The notes beneath the pieces were generated by a model. That model was not told where the DNA came from and made no database searches. It saw only the letters and a program-made list of their open reading frames with translations. Of a stretch of DNA of 6,069 bases, positions 1 through 5,226 are shown one piece after another (the first letter of the stretch is position 1; every line of letters starts with the position of its first letter). The DNA is from an uncultured bacterium (GTDB lineage: Bacteria > Bacillota > Clostridia > Oscillospirales > Oscillospiraceae), in the NCBI GenBank assembly GCA_949286295.1, contig CASECK010000113.1, positions 1 through 6,069 on the forward strand, written 5' to 3'. Position numbers and translations under genes: made by a program.

Positions 1-964
1 TCAGGGCGGGGGAGAGGCCCTTTCGGAGGAGAAATTCCGAAAGGGCTGCCGCCTTTTCCGCGCTATCCAGACAGGGGGGCAGGCTGGCCCCGTCAAAATC
101 AGAACCCAGGGCCAGGCAGCCCCCGGCCCCCAGCTCCAGAAAGTGGGCGATATGGCGGTACAAATCTTCCAGGGTGGGGAGCTGCCCGTCGTCCCGGAGG
201 AAGCAGGTGAAGTAGTTTAAGCCAATCAGGCACCTGCGGGCGGCCATCTCCCGAATCTGCCCGTCGGTCAGGTTGCGGCTGTGGCCGCATACCGCCCGGG
301 CGTTGGAGTGACTGGCCACAAAGGGCCTGGAGGCCACCTCCAGCAGGTCCCGGAATCCCTGGTCGTTGAGGTGGGACACATCCACCAAGATGCCCTGCCG
401 CTCCAGCTCTGGAATGGCGGCCCGGCCGAAGGGGGACAGGCCGTGCTCCGTGGCGCTGCCGGAACCGAGGGCGTTCTCTCCGTTCCAGGTGAGGGTCATC
501 ATCCGCACCCCGTCCCGGGCCAGCTGGGCGATTCGCTCCAACTTGCCGGCCAGGGCGGAGCCGTTTTCCACGGTGAGGACGGCGGCCGCTCTGCCCTGGG
601 CCCAGGCCGCCTCGATGCCGCCGGCGGTGCGGCAGGGGAGGACCAGGCCGGCCAGCGCGTCCATCTGCCGGTAGAAGTTATCCCGGTGGAGCTGGTAGAA
701 GCGGACCGCTGTCTCCGCTTCCAGCCCGTCGGGAAGGAAGATGGCGCAGCACTGGCACCAGCGCGCCGCCCGGGGAATCATGCGCAAGGCGAACTGGCAC
801 CGGGGGTCATCGAGAGTGTCCGCCCGCCTGGCCATGGCGGCCAGCGCGGCCAGGGACTCCTGGCTGCGCTCCGGGACCAGCACGCCGTGGTAGAGCTTGG
901 GGTCGAGGTCTGGAAAGACGGTAAGGGTATCGCAGTGCAGGTCAAAAACACGGCTTTGCCGCAT
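1..964 (-). CDS. Membrane dipeptidase (peptidase family M19), C-terminus cut by window edge
   Basis: Zinc-dependent dipeptidase of the M19 (renal dipeptidase) family, which hydrolyses dipeptides and is probably cytoplasmic here because no signal peptide is visible. The reading frame from ATG at 964 stays open for 321 codons to the left edge. The TCA at 1-3 looks like a stop codon but is out of frame. The expected metal and substrate residues are present: H10 and D12 in DLHCDTL, bridging E133 in TVENGS, H198 in DVSHLN, H219 in ASHSNAR, R230 in HSRNLTD and D289 in LGSDFDG. Family members are usually about 310-400 aa, so probably only a few tens of C-terminal residues are missing. An AGAAAGG ribosome binding site lies 10 nt before the ATG. 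An ATG at 974 is in another frame. The gene starts 37 bp after the tex stop codon, consistent with co-transcription. The family call is secure; the natural substrate is unknown. Confidence 0.93.
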   Translation of the reverse strand, partial: MRQSRVFDLHCDTLTVFPDLDPKLYHGVLVPERSQESLAALAAMARRADTLDDPRCQFALRMIPRAARWCQCCAIFLPDGLEAETAVRFYQLHRDNFYRQMDALAGLVLPCRTAGGIEAAWAQGRAAAVLTVENGSALAGKLERIAQLARDGVRMMTLTWNGENALGSGSATEHGLSPFGRAAIPELERQGILVDVSHLNDQGFRDLLEVASRPFVASHSNARAVCGHSRNLTDGQIREMAARRCLIGLNYFTCFLRDDGQLPTLEDLYRHIAHFLELGAGGCLALGSDFDGASLPPCLDSAEKAAALSEFLLRKGLSPAL

Positions 965-1001
965 ATCGGCACATCCTTTCTCCCGCCGGCCCGCGGCCCG
1001 G

Positions 1002-3149
1002 TCAGGGCCGCTTCATGGTCAGGCTGATTCGTTTTTTGGCTTGGTCGGCTTCCAGCACCCAGACGGTGACCACATCGCCCACGGCCAGCAGCTGGGAGGG
1101 GTGCGCCCCCCTTTTGGGCATCTGGCTGATGTGAATCAGCCCGTCCAAGTGGACGCCAATGTCCACGAATGCCCCAAAGTCGGTGACGTTGCGGACGGTG
1201 CCCTGAAGCTCCATACCGGCCTTCAAATCCTTGGGCTCCATCACGCCGGTGCGCAGGAGAGGGGGCGGCAGCTCCTCCCGGGGGTCGCGGCCTGGCTTCA
1301 TCAGCTCGCGAATCATATCCATCAGGGTTGGCACCCCCACGCCGCAGGCCTGGGCCAACGCCTCGAGGCCAATGGCCTCCGCCCGCTTCTTCAGCTCTGA
1401 CAGGTTTTTCTCCTTGACATCGCCTGGGGTGTAGCTGCACGCCTGGAGCAGCCGCTGGGCAGCGGCATAGCTCTCCGGGTGGACGCCGGTGTTGTCCAGC
1501 GTGTTTGGGCTGTCCGGCACGCGCAGGAATCCGGCGCACTGCTCGAAGGCCTTGGGTCCTAATTTGGGAACCTTCAGCAGCTGCGCTCTGGAGGTGAAGG
1601 GGCCATTTTCCTCCCGCCAGGCCACCAGGTTTTTCGCGGTGGTGGCGGTGAGGCCGGACACCCGCTGGAGCAGGGCGGGGGAGGCGGTGTTCACATCCAC
1701 CCCCACGGCGTTGACGCAGTCCTCCACCACGCCGTCCAGGGCCTGGCTCAGCCGGGCCTGGGGCATATCGTGCTGATACTGGCCCACGCCGATGGCCTTG
1801 GGATCGATTTTCACCAGCTCCGCCAGGGGGTCCTGGAGCCGCCGGGCGATGGACACGGCGGAGCGCAGGTTGACGTCCAGCCCGGGGAGCTCGCCGGCGG
1901 CCAGCTGGCTGGCGGAGTAGACCGAGGCCCCGGCCTCGCTGACGGTCATATAGGACACCCCGCCGCCCACCATGCTGATGAGCTGGGCCGTCATCTGCTC
2001 TGTCTCCCGGCTGGCGGTGCCGTTGCCAATGGCGATGTGGGCCACATGGTGGGTTCGGATGAGAGCGGCCAGCTGGTCAAGGCAGGCCTGTCTCTGCCGC
2101 TCCCCGTGGGTGGGATAGACCACCGCGGTGTCCAGCACCTTGCCGGTGCCGTCCACCACCGCCACCTTGCAGCCCATGCGGTAGCCCGGGTCCAGCCCCA
2201 TGGTCACCCTGCCCCGCACCGGCGGCTGCATCAGCAGAGGCTTTAAATTCAGGGCGAACATATGGATGGCCCCCTCGCTGGCCTGCTCTGTCAGGTGGCT
2301 GCGCACCTCCCGCTCCAGAGAGGGGCGGAGCAGCCGGTCATAGGCGTCATCGGCGGCGGCGCGGACAAAGTCCATGGCCGCCGTCCCCGGGACGGTCAGC
2401 CGCCGGACGGCCACACGGGCGCTCTCTGGCTCCAGCTCCACGGCCACGTTCAGCACGCCCTCCCGCTCGCCCCGGTTGAGGGCCAGCACCTGATAGCCCT
2501 GAAGGCGGCTGACCGGGCATCGGAAGGCGTAGTACAGCCGGTAGACCGTGTCCTCCGCCTCCTGCTGCGCCGCCCTGGACACCAGCACGCCCCGGCGCAG
2601 GTACAGCGCCCGCAGCTGCTTTCGGACCTGCGCGTCGTCGGAGATGTATTCCGCGATGAGGTCCGCCGCGCCCCGCAGGGCGTCCTCCACCGTCTCGACC
2701 CCTTTCGCCCCGTCCACGTACCTGGCGGCCTCCCGCTCCGGGCTGAGGGCGGGGCCTTTGGAGAAGAGCAGCCTGGCCAGCGGTTCCAGTCCATTGTCCC
2801 GGGCGGCGGAGGCCCGGGTGCGGCGTTTTTGCTTATAGGGGCGGTACAGGTCCTCCACCTCGGCCAGGGTGGCGGCGGCGTCAATGCCGGCGGCCAGCGC
2901 GCCGGTGAGCTGGCCCTGGTTGTCGATGGCGGCCTTTACCTCCGCTTTTCTGTCCTCCAGACCACGCAGGTACTGGAGCCGGCCGGCCAGCCGGCGCAGC
3001 AGCTGGTCGTCCATGGAGCCGTGGAGCTCCTTGCGGTAGCGGGCGATAAAGGGAATGGTGGCCCCCGCGTCAAGCAAAGCGGCCACGTTTTTCACGTGGG
3101 TCTCAGTTTGGCCCAGCTCCCTGGCCAGGGTCTGTATGACAGCTTCCAT
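1002..3149 (-). CDS. tex: Tex family S1 RNA-binding transcription accessory protein
   Basis: A 715-aa cytoplasmic nucleic-acid-binding protein of the Tex family (Bacillus YdcI-like, usually about 710-780 aa), so it is full length. Domains in order: helical N-terminal Tex region at about 1-200 (ATIPFIARYRKELHG near 30-44 is the family signature); YqgF/RNase H-like fold at about 314-445, with GLDPGYRMGCK at 318-328, IGNGTASRETE at 374-384, VSEAGASVYSAS at 403-414, and LQDPLAELVKIDPKAIGVGQ at 438-457; helix-hairpin-helix pair at about 485-545 (DVNTASPALL, then PKLGPKAFEQCAGFLRV); and C-terminal S1 domain at about 644-713 (GTVRNVTDFGAFVDIGVHLD, ending KRISLTMKRP). The start codon is supported by AAGGAGG 6 nt upstream. 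Tex proteins bind RNA and DNA and are linked to transcription and translation quality control; the exact role is poorly defined. It heads the minus-strand unit, with the dipeptidase gene behind it. No frameshift or domain loss is visible. Confidence 0.96.
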   Translation of the reverse strand: MEAVIQTLARELGQTETHVKNVAALLDAGATIPFIARYRKELHGSMDDQLLRRLAGRLQYLRGLEDRKAEVKAAIDNQGQLTGALAAGIDAAATLAEVEDLYRPYKQKRRTRASAARDNGLEPLARLLFSKGPALSPEREAARYVDGAKGVETVEDALRGAADLIAEYISDDAQVRKQLRALYLRRGVLVSRAAQQEAEDTVYRLYYAFRCPVSRLQGYQVLALNRGEREGVLNVAVELEPESARVAVRRLTVPGTAAMDFVRAAADDAYDRLLRPSLEREVRSHLTEQASEGAIHMFALNLKPLLMQPPVRGRVTMGLDPGYRMGCKVAVVDGTGKVLDTAVVYPTHGERQRQACLDQLAALIRTHHVAHIAIGNGTASRETEQMTAQLISMVGGGVSYMTVSEAGASVYSASQLAAGELPGLDVNLRSAVSIARRLQDPLAELVKIDPKAIGVGQYQHDMPQARLSQALDGVVEDCVNAVGVDVNTASPALLQRVSGLTATTAKNLVAWREENGPFTSRAQLLKVPKLGPKAFEQCAGFLRVPDSPNTLDNTGVHPESYAAAQRLLQACSYTPGDVKEKNLSELKKRAEAIGLEALAQACGVGVPTLMDMIRELMKPGRDPREELPPPLLRTGVMEPKDLKAGMELQGTVRNVTDFGAFVDIGVHLDGLIHISQMPKRGAHPSQLLAVGDVVTVWVLEADQAKKRISLTMKRP

Positions 3150-3182
3150 GGGCGCCTCCTTGGCAGGTTCAACGTACCTTCT

Positions 3183-3211
3183 ATTGTAGCGGAAGCGGCC
3201 GGAAAAGTCCA
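3183..3211 (-). promoter_or_regulatory. Sigma-A type promoter for tex
   Basis: On the minus strand, TGGACT (3206-3211, 4/6 match to the -35 consensus) is separated by 17 nt from TACAAT (3183-3188, 5/6 match to the -10). The predicted transcript start is near 3176, giving a 5' leader of about 27 nt that contains the AAGGAGG ribosome binding site of tex. It was identified by consensus and position only. It lies back to back with the plus-strand promoter of the B12 cassette, whose -10 is about 40 bp away. Confidence 0.6.
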
Positions 3212-3245
3212 GCGGGGAGGGGGACTTCCTTTTTGCTGGAAACTG

Positions 3246-3254
3246 TGGTATGAT
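3246..3254 (+). promoter_or_regulatory. Extended -10 promoter for the B12 riboswitch operon
   Basis: TGGTATGAT at 3246-3254 is a TGn extended -10 motif followed by a good -10 hexamer. A recognisable -35 is poor (TTCCTT at 3226-3231 with 17-nt spacing), as is usual for extended -10 promoters. The predicted start near 3261 sits directly before a 9-bp hairpin and the riboswitch, giving a 5' untranslated leader of about 225 nt. Confidence 0.5.
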
Positions 3255-3263
3255 AGGCTCCGC

Positions 3264-3288
3264 GAACGGGCCGGGGCACGGCCCGTTC
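3264..3288 (+). other. 5' leader hairpin ahead of the riboswitch
   Basis: GAACGGGCC (3264-3272) and GGCCCGTTC (3280-3288) form a perfect 9-bp stem with a 7-nt loop, within a few bases of the predicted transcript start. No T-tract follows, so it is not a terminator. A role in protecting the 5' end of the mRNA is possible but is inference. Confidence 0.55.
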
Positions 3289-3290
3289 CA

Positions 3291-3443
3291 TCCCCCGGGT
3301 GCCCGGCGTCCGCGCCGGGAGAATAGGGAAGAAATGGACGGTCTCGCCGCTGTGAGAGGGGAGCGGGCTCCAATTGCGCCACTGGGTGACCGGGAAGGCG
3401 GAGCCAGGCTGTGAGCCTCGAGTCAGAAGACCTGCCCGGGGGG
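3291..3443 (+). promoter_or_regulatory. Cobalamin (vitamin B12) riboswitch
   Basis: The conserved cobalamin riboswitch blocks occur in the right order: AATAGGGAA (3322-3330), CCGCTGTGA near 3347-3355, a GGAGCGGGCTCC hairpin, CGCCACTG, GGGAAGGC, and the B12-box-like GTCAGAAGACCTGCC ending near 3436. The flanks TCCCCCGGG (3291-3299) and CCCGGGGGG (3435-3443) can pair over 9 bp as a closing stem. A 7-bp hairpin (3302-3308 with 3313-3319, TCCG loop) is inserted just before the core. There is no run of T after the aptamer. A small hairpin (CGCTCG/CGAGTG, about 3445-3461) sits 12 nt before the GGAGGA ribosome binding site, so repression by cobalamin probably acts on translation initiation. The downstream genes (DUF4430 protein and ECF S component) fit B12 uptake. 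The B12 box carries A where G is usual (CAGAAGACC versus CAGGAGACC). Confidence 0.9.
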
Positions 3444-3486
3444 CGCGCTCGTGTTGCGAGTGACAACAAACGCGGAGGAAAATAGA

Positions 3487-3879
3487 ATGAAAGCAAGCAG
3501 AAAGACCCTGCTGTGCCTGGCCGCCTTGGCGGCGGCCGCCGTGCTGTTGGCGTCGGCGTGGTATTTTACCCGCCCCCAGGCCGAGGCGGGGGAGAAACAC
3601 GTCACCGTCCAGGTGGTCCACGGGGACCAGAGCAGCAAAGAGTTTACCTATGACACGGACCTGGAGTACCTGGGAGAGCTGCTCCTCAGCGAGGGGCTGG
3701 CCCAGGGGGAGGAGGGAGCCTTCGGCCTGTACATCACCACCGTGGACGGGGAGACCGCCCTGGACAGCCAGAGCCAGTGGTGGTGCATCACTCAGGACGG
3801 CCAGATGACGCAGTCCGGCGCCGACGCCACCCCCATCAGGGACGGGGATCATTTCGAACTGACCCTGTCCACCTACTGA
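3487..3879 (+). CDS. Membrane-anchored or secreted DUF4430 (transcobalamin C-terminal-like) protein, putative B12-binding
   Basis: A 130-aa protein with a short basic N-terminus (MKASRK), one hydrophobic segment at about 7-27 and an extracytoplasmic domain from about 37. There is no lipobox: the only early Cys, C10, follows TLL. It is therefore a signal anchor, or is cleaved near AEA (residues 32-34). Residues about 38-130 fit DUF4430, the family related to the C-terminal domain of transcobalamin and intrinsic factor: a central EYLGELLLSEG helix, a double-Trp segment SQWWCITQDGQ (95-105), then GADATPIRDGDHFELTLSTY (111-130). I chose ATG 3487 because GGAGGA lies 8 nt upstream; ATG 3451 falls in the riboswitch expression region and lacks a ribosome binding site. 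Cobalamin binding is inferred from the domain relationship, the riboswitch and the adjacent S component. Only the smaller C-terminal half of the human-type carrier is represented. Confidence 0.85.
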   Translation: MKASRKTLLCLAALAAAAVLLASAWYFTRPQAEAGEKHVTVQVVHGDQSSKEFTYDTDLEYLGELLLSEGLAQGEEGAFGLYITTVDGETALDSQSQWWCITQDGQMTQSGADATPIRDGDHFELTLSTY

Positions 3880-3883
3880 GACG

Positions 3884-4396
3884 GTGGGCAGCGGGAGGCC
3901 CCTGACCGGGGCGCGGCGGGTGGTGCTGTGCGGCCTGATGGCCTCCACCCTCACGGTGCTGAAGATGGCCATGTCGCCCCTGCCCAACATCGAGCCGGTA
4001 TCTCTGCTGGTGATGGTGTACGCCATCGTGTTCGGGCGGCAGGTGTTTTACATCATCCTCCCCTTTGTGGTGGTGGAGGGACTGCTGTACGGCTTTAACC
4101 CCATGTGGTGGATAGGCTATCTCTATGTCTGGCCCCTCTGGGGAGCGGTGTGCCTGCGCATGGGGGGGCGGCCGGCGCTGACTCTGGCCGTGGCCAGCGG
4201 GGCGTTCGGACTGTCCTTCGGGGCGCTGATGGCGCCGCCCTATCTGATTGCCGGGGGACCCTGGGCCGCGCTGAGCTGGTGGCTGGCCGGAATCCCCGCC
4301 GACCTGCTCCACTGCGGGGGGAATTTTGTTCTGGCCCTGACGTTGGCCAAGCCCCTTCAACGGCTGCTGTCGGCCCTGCGGGACCGGATTCTTTGA
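3884..4396 (+). CDS. ECF transporter S component, putative cobalamin-specific
   Basis: A 170-aa integral membrane protein with about six hydrophobic segments (approximately 13-30, 38-51, 53-70, 75-92, 99-118, 128-157) and a basic N-terminus, as in ECF substrate-binding (S) components. The LPNIEPVSLLVMVYAIVFG stretch (33-51) is typical of this family, and LAGIPADLLHCGGNFVLALT (134-153) of its last segments. It probably starts at GTG 3884, 4 bp after the preceding stop codon; no Shine-Dalgarno sequence precedes it, so translation is likely coupled to the DUF4430 gene. The first ATG in frame (3938, Met19) would remove part of the first segment. No EcfA, EcfA' or EcfT gene is nearby, so it should use a shared module (group II ECF). 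Cobalamin specificity, analogous to CbrT, is inferred from the riboswitch; sequence alone shows only the S-component type. Confidence 0.85.
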   Translation: MGSGRPLTGARRVVLCGLMASTLTVLKMAMSPLPNIEPVSLLVMVYAIVFGRQVFYIILPFVVVEGLLYGFNPMWWIGYLYVWPLWGAVCLRMGGRPALTLAVASGAFGLSFGALMAPPYLIAGGPWAALSWWLAGIPADLLHCGGNFVLALTLAKPLQRLLSALRDRIL

Positions 4397-4438
4397 CGAA
4401 ATATAGGGGGCGGCGGCAGCCTGCCCCCTATATTTCGT
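4396..4438 (+). terminator. Long hairpin ending the B12 cassette, possible terminator
   Basis: A perfect 16-bp inverted repeat (4396-4411 with 4423-4438) with an 11-nt loop starts at the last base of the S-component stop codon. The outer half is AT-rich and the inner half is GGGGGC/GCCCCC. There is no T-tract beyond the stem on either strand, although T-rich bases lie within the right arm. It could terminate weakly in both directions or protect the mRNA 3' end. Confidence 0.6.
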
Positions 4439-4476
4439 ATGCTGGCAATTTAGTGAGACAAATTGCAGAAAAACTA

Positions 4477-4505
4477 TTGACAAACCAGGATAACAGGTTT
4501 ACAAT
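4477..4505 (+). promoter_or_regulatory. Strong sigma-A promoter of the 4.5-kb leader region
   Basis: TTGACA (4477-4482, perfect -35) is followed after exactly 17 nt by TACAAT (4500-4505, 5/6 -10) in a locally AT-rich stretch. The predicted transcript start is about 4512. No conventional gene starts within 180 bp, so it drives a leader or small RNA. It is the best promoter match in the window. Confidence 0.8.
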
Positions 4506-4511
4506 AATGAG

Positions 4512-4671
4512 CAACCAGAGGGAGAATACCTCCGGTGGGGCGAAGCGGCCTGTGGATGCGGTATCTGGCTGCAGCCCATGGCTTTTCCCGGGAAAACCGC
4601 GCCGGCCGGCCAATGAGAAGGGACTGTAAAGGCCGGTGGTATGACAGCCATTGCGGCAGATGGATTTTTTT
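4512..4671 (+). other. Hairpin-rich leader or small RNA of unknown family with possible weak terminator
   Basis: About 160 nt run from the predicted start of the strong promoter to a T7 run. The stretch contains a 14-bp palindrome TTTTCCCGGGAAAA (4583-4596), a 10-bp palindrome GCCGGCCGGC (4601-4610), and CCGGCC (4606-4611), which can pair with GGCCGG (4631-4636). At the end, CCATTG (4648-4653) can pair with CAGATGG (4657-4663, one bulged G), followed by ATTTTTTT (4664-4671), a weak intrinsic terminator. I tested it by eye against 6S, RNase P, SRP, tmRNA, T-box and common riboswitch consensus motifs and found no match. It may be the 5' part of the attenuator leader or an independent small RNA. 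Confidence 0.35.
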
Positions 4672-4708
4672 GGATAAGCCGGAAGAACACGAGGAGAGGT
4701 GAGCACAG

Positions 4709-4792
4709 ATGGTTCAGGAACATTATGTAACCTGCGGAGACCGCCGGTCCCGCGGACGGATGGAGCATACTGTGCGGCGGCGCGCGGCTTGA
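4709..4792 (+). CDS. Putative 27-aa arginine-rich leader peptide
   Basis: A short ORF, ATG 4709 to TGA 4790-4792, with GAGGAGAGG (4691-4699) upstream as a plausible ribosome binding site. The peptide begins MVQEHYVTCGD and has seven Arg residues among its 27, clustered as RRSRGR (12-17) and RRR (23-25). It lies between the strong promoter and an intrinsic terminator. Its codons 12-19 overlap the segments that form the competing leader hairpins, the arrangement expected of an attenuation leader peptide. Arg codons (CGC, CGG) are also common by chance in GC-rich DNA. I recognise no family. It may not be translated. Confidence 0.4.
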   Translation: MVQEHYVTCGDRRSRGRMEHTVRRRAA

Positions 4793-4835
4793 AACGGGGC
4801 TGCGTCGGCGGCTCACATCTTCTCCATCGTCCGTG
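4744..4835 (+). promoter_or_regulatory. Mutually exclusive antiterminator and anti-antiterminator pairings
   Basis: Segment 4751-4765 (CGCGGACGGATGGAG) can pair with 4822-4835 (CTCCATCGTCCGTG) over 14 pairs (one G-T wobble) with a single bulged G. This sequesters the left arm of the terminator at 4824-4851. The same upstream segment can instead fold back locally: CC (4744-4745) and GTCC (4747-4750) with GGACGG (4754-4759), one bulge. That gives the 1:2, 2:3, 3:4 logic of a trp-type attenuator. Outer pairing GTGAGC (4699-4704) with GCTCAC (4811-4816) could enclose the module and mask the leader ribosome binding site. The pairings are visible in the sequence; regulation is inference. Confidence 0.5.
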
Positions 4836-4859
4836 AACAGGCGGACGGTGGCTTTTTTA
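4824..4859 (+). terminator. Intrinsic terminator (attenuator)
   Basis: CCATCGTCCG (4824-4833) pairs with CGGACGGTGG (4842-4851), 10 bp with one wobble and an 8-nt loop, followed at once by CTTTTTT (4852-4858). This is a textbook intrinsic terminator. It lies about 310 nt after the strong promoter and 35 bp before the ATG of the 44-aa ORF. Its left arm is also claimed by the upstream antiterminator segment. Confidence 0.85.
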
Positions 4860-4893
4860 TACCCTTTAGAGATACAGAAAGGAGGTGACAGGC

Positions 4894-5028
4894 ATGACGA
4901 TGCTCAAGCGTGAGGTAAACAGCATCTGGTCCAAGGTCCGCAGCGACCGGGACGTGGATGATATTGTGTTCGGCAGCTATGACAATGCTCCCGCCGACGA
5001 GAAGGGGCAGGCGTGCAGCGACCGGTGA
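4894..5028 (+). CDS. Hypothetical 44-aa small protein
   Basis: ATG 4894 to TGA 5026-5028, preceded by AAAGGAGGTGA (4878-4888), one of the best Shine-Dalgarno matches in the window, 5 nt before the start codon. An in-frame ATG at 4900 is less well spaced. The product starts MTMLKREVNSIWSKVRSDRD and ends DEKGQACSDR. It is hydrophilic, with no signal peptide or membrane segment: basic in the first half and acidic around DRDVDDIVFGSYDNAPADE. I recognise no family. It sits between two terminators (4824-4859 and 5070-5108), so its expression would depend on readthrough of the first. It could be a real small protein or a second leader peptide ahead of the carboxyltransferase gene. Confidence 0.55.
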   Translation: MTMLKREVNSIWSKVRSDRDVDDIVFGSYDNAPADEKGQACSDR

Positions 5029-5041
5029 CGGGCTGCCGCAG

Positions 5042-5056
5042 TCAGCGCAGCGCTGA
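5042..5056 (+). repeat. Small perfect inverted repeat after the 44-aa ORF
   Basis: TCAGCG (5042-5047), loop CAG, CGCTGA (5051-5056): a 6-bp stem with a 3-nt loop, 13 bp after the small ORF and 13 bp before the long terminator hairpin. No T-tract follows. Confidence 0.4.
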
Positions 5057-5069
5057 TACGCAGGGATAG

Positions 5070-5108
5070 GACGCCGCAGCAGGCCACGGGCCGCTGCGGC
5101 GTCTTTCT
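5070..5108 (+). terminator. Long GC-rich terminator hairpin
   Basis: GACGCCGCAGC (5070-5080) pairs with GCTGCGGCGTC (5093-5103). The stem continues inward as GGCC/GGCC (5082-5085 with 5089-5092), with one bulged A at 5081 and a 3-nt loop, giving 15 bp. TTTCT follows, a short U-tract. It probably ends the transcript carrying the 44-aa ORF and separates it from the carboxyltransferase promoter. Confidence 0.7.
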
Positions 5109-5173
5109 GCCTGATAGGGACAAGATAGGGCACGATAACCCAATAAGAGGACCAGATTATTCCGTTGGAGGGC

Positions 5174-5202
5174 TTGCTTTCTTGGGGAGATTATACTAAA
5201 AT
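5174..5202 (+). promoter_or_regulatory. Candidate promoter of the carboxyltransferase gene
   Basis: TTGCTT (5174-5179) and TAAAAT (5197-5202) are spaced by 17 nt in an AT-rich stretch after the terminator. The overlapping TATACT (5192-5197) is an alternative -10 without a well-spaced -35. The transcript start would be near 5209, leaving about 80 nt of leader. The call rests on consensus and position only. Confidence 0.45.
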
Positions 5203-5226
5203 AACAAACAAGCAACCATTCGAAAG

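Noticed and set aside
1..3. TCA at the left edge, readable as a stop codon on the minus strand for the dipeptidase gene
   Set aside because: Counting codons from ATG 964 puts it out of frame; the gene runs off the window.
281..1027. 248-codon plus-strand open frame
   Set aside because: Antisense to the M19 dipeptidase, which has all catalytic residues; a GC-rich shadow frame.
778..1539. 253-codon minus-strand open frame spanning the tex/dipeptidase junction
   Set aside because: Out-of-frame overlap of two well-supported genes; composition typical of a shadow frame.
2262..3326. 354-codon plus-strand open frame
   Set aside because: It lies antisense to tex, whose domains are all intact; the product is low complexity (Gly/Gln/His/Leu rich) and matches nothing.
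3487..3579. Lipoprotein signal on the DUF4430 protein
   Set aside because: Cys10 is preceded by TLL, which is not a lipobox, and it lies too near the N-terminus; signal anchor or ordinary signal peptide is preferred.
3181..4026. 281-codon minus-strand open frame across the B12 cassette
   Set aside because: Antisense to the riboswitch and the DUF4430 gene, with no ribosome binding site or recognisable domain.
4507..4629. 40-codon ORF starting at ATG 4507 beside the strong promoter
   Set aside because: The ATG is directly next to the -10 hexamer, upstream of the expected transcript start, and has no ribosome binding site.
4690..4890. T-box or other amino-acid-sensing riboswitch
   Set aside because: The T-box core (AGGGTGGNACCGCG-like) is absent; only a leader ORF and alternative hairpins support regulation.
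4428..5133. Three overlapping minus-strand frames (about 92-106 codons)
   Set aside because: No convincing ribosome binding sites or domains; they overlap each other and the plus-strand promoter, terminators and small ORFs.
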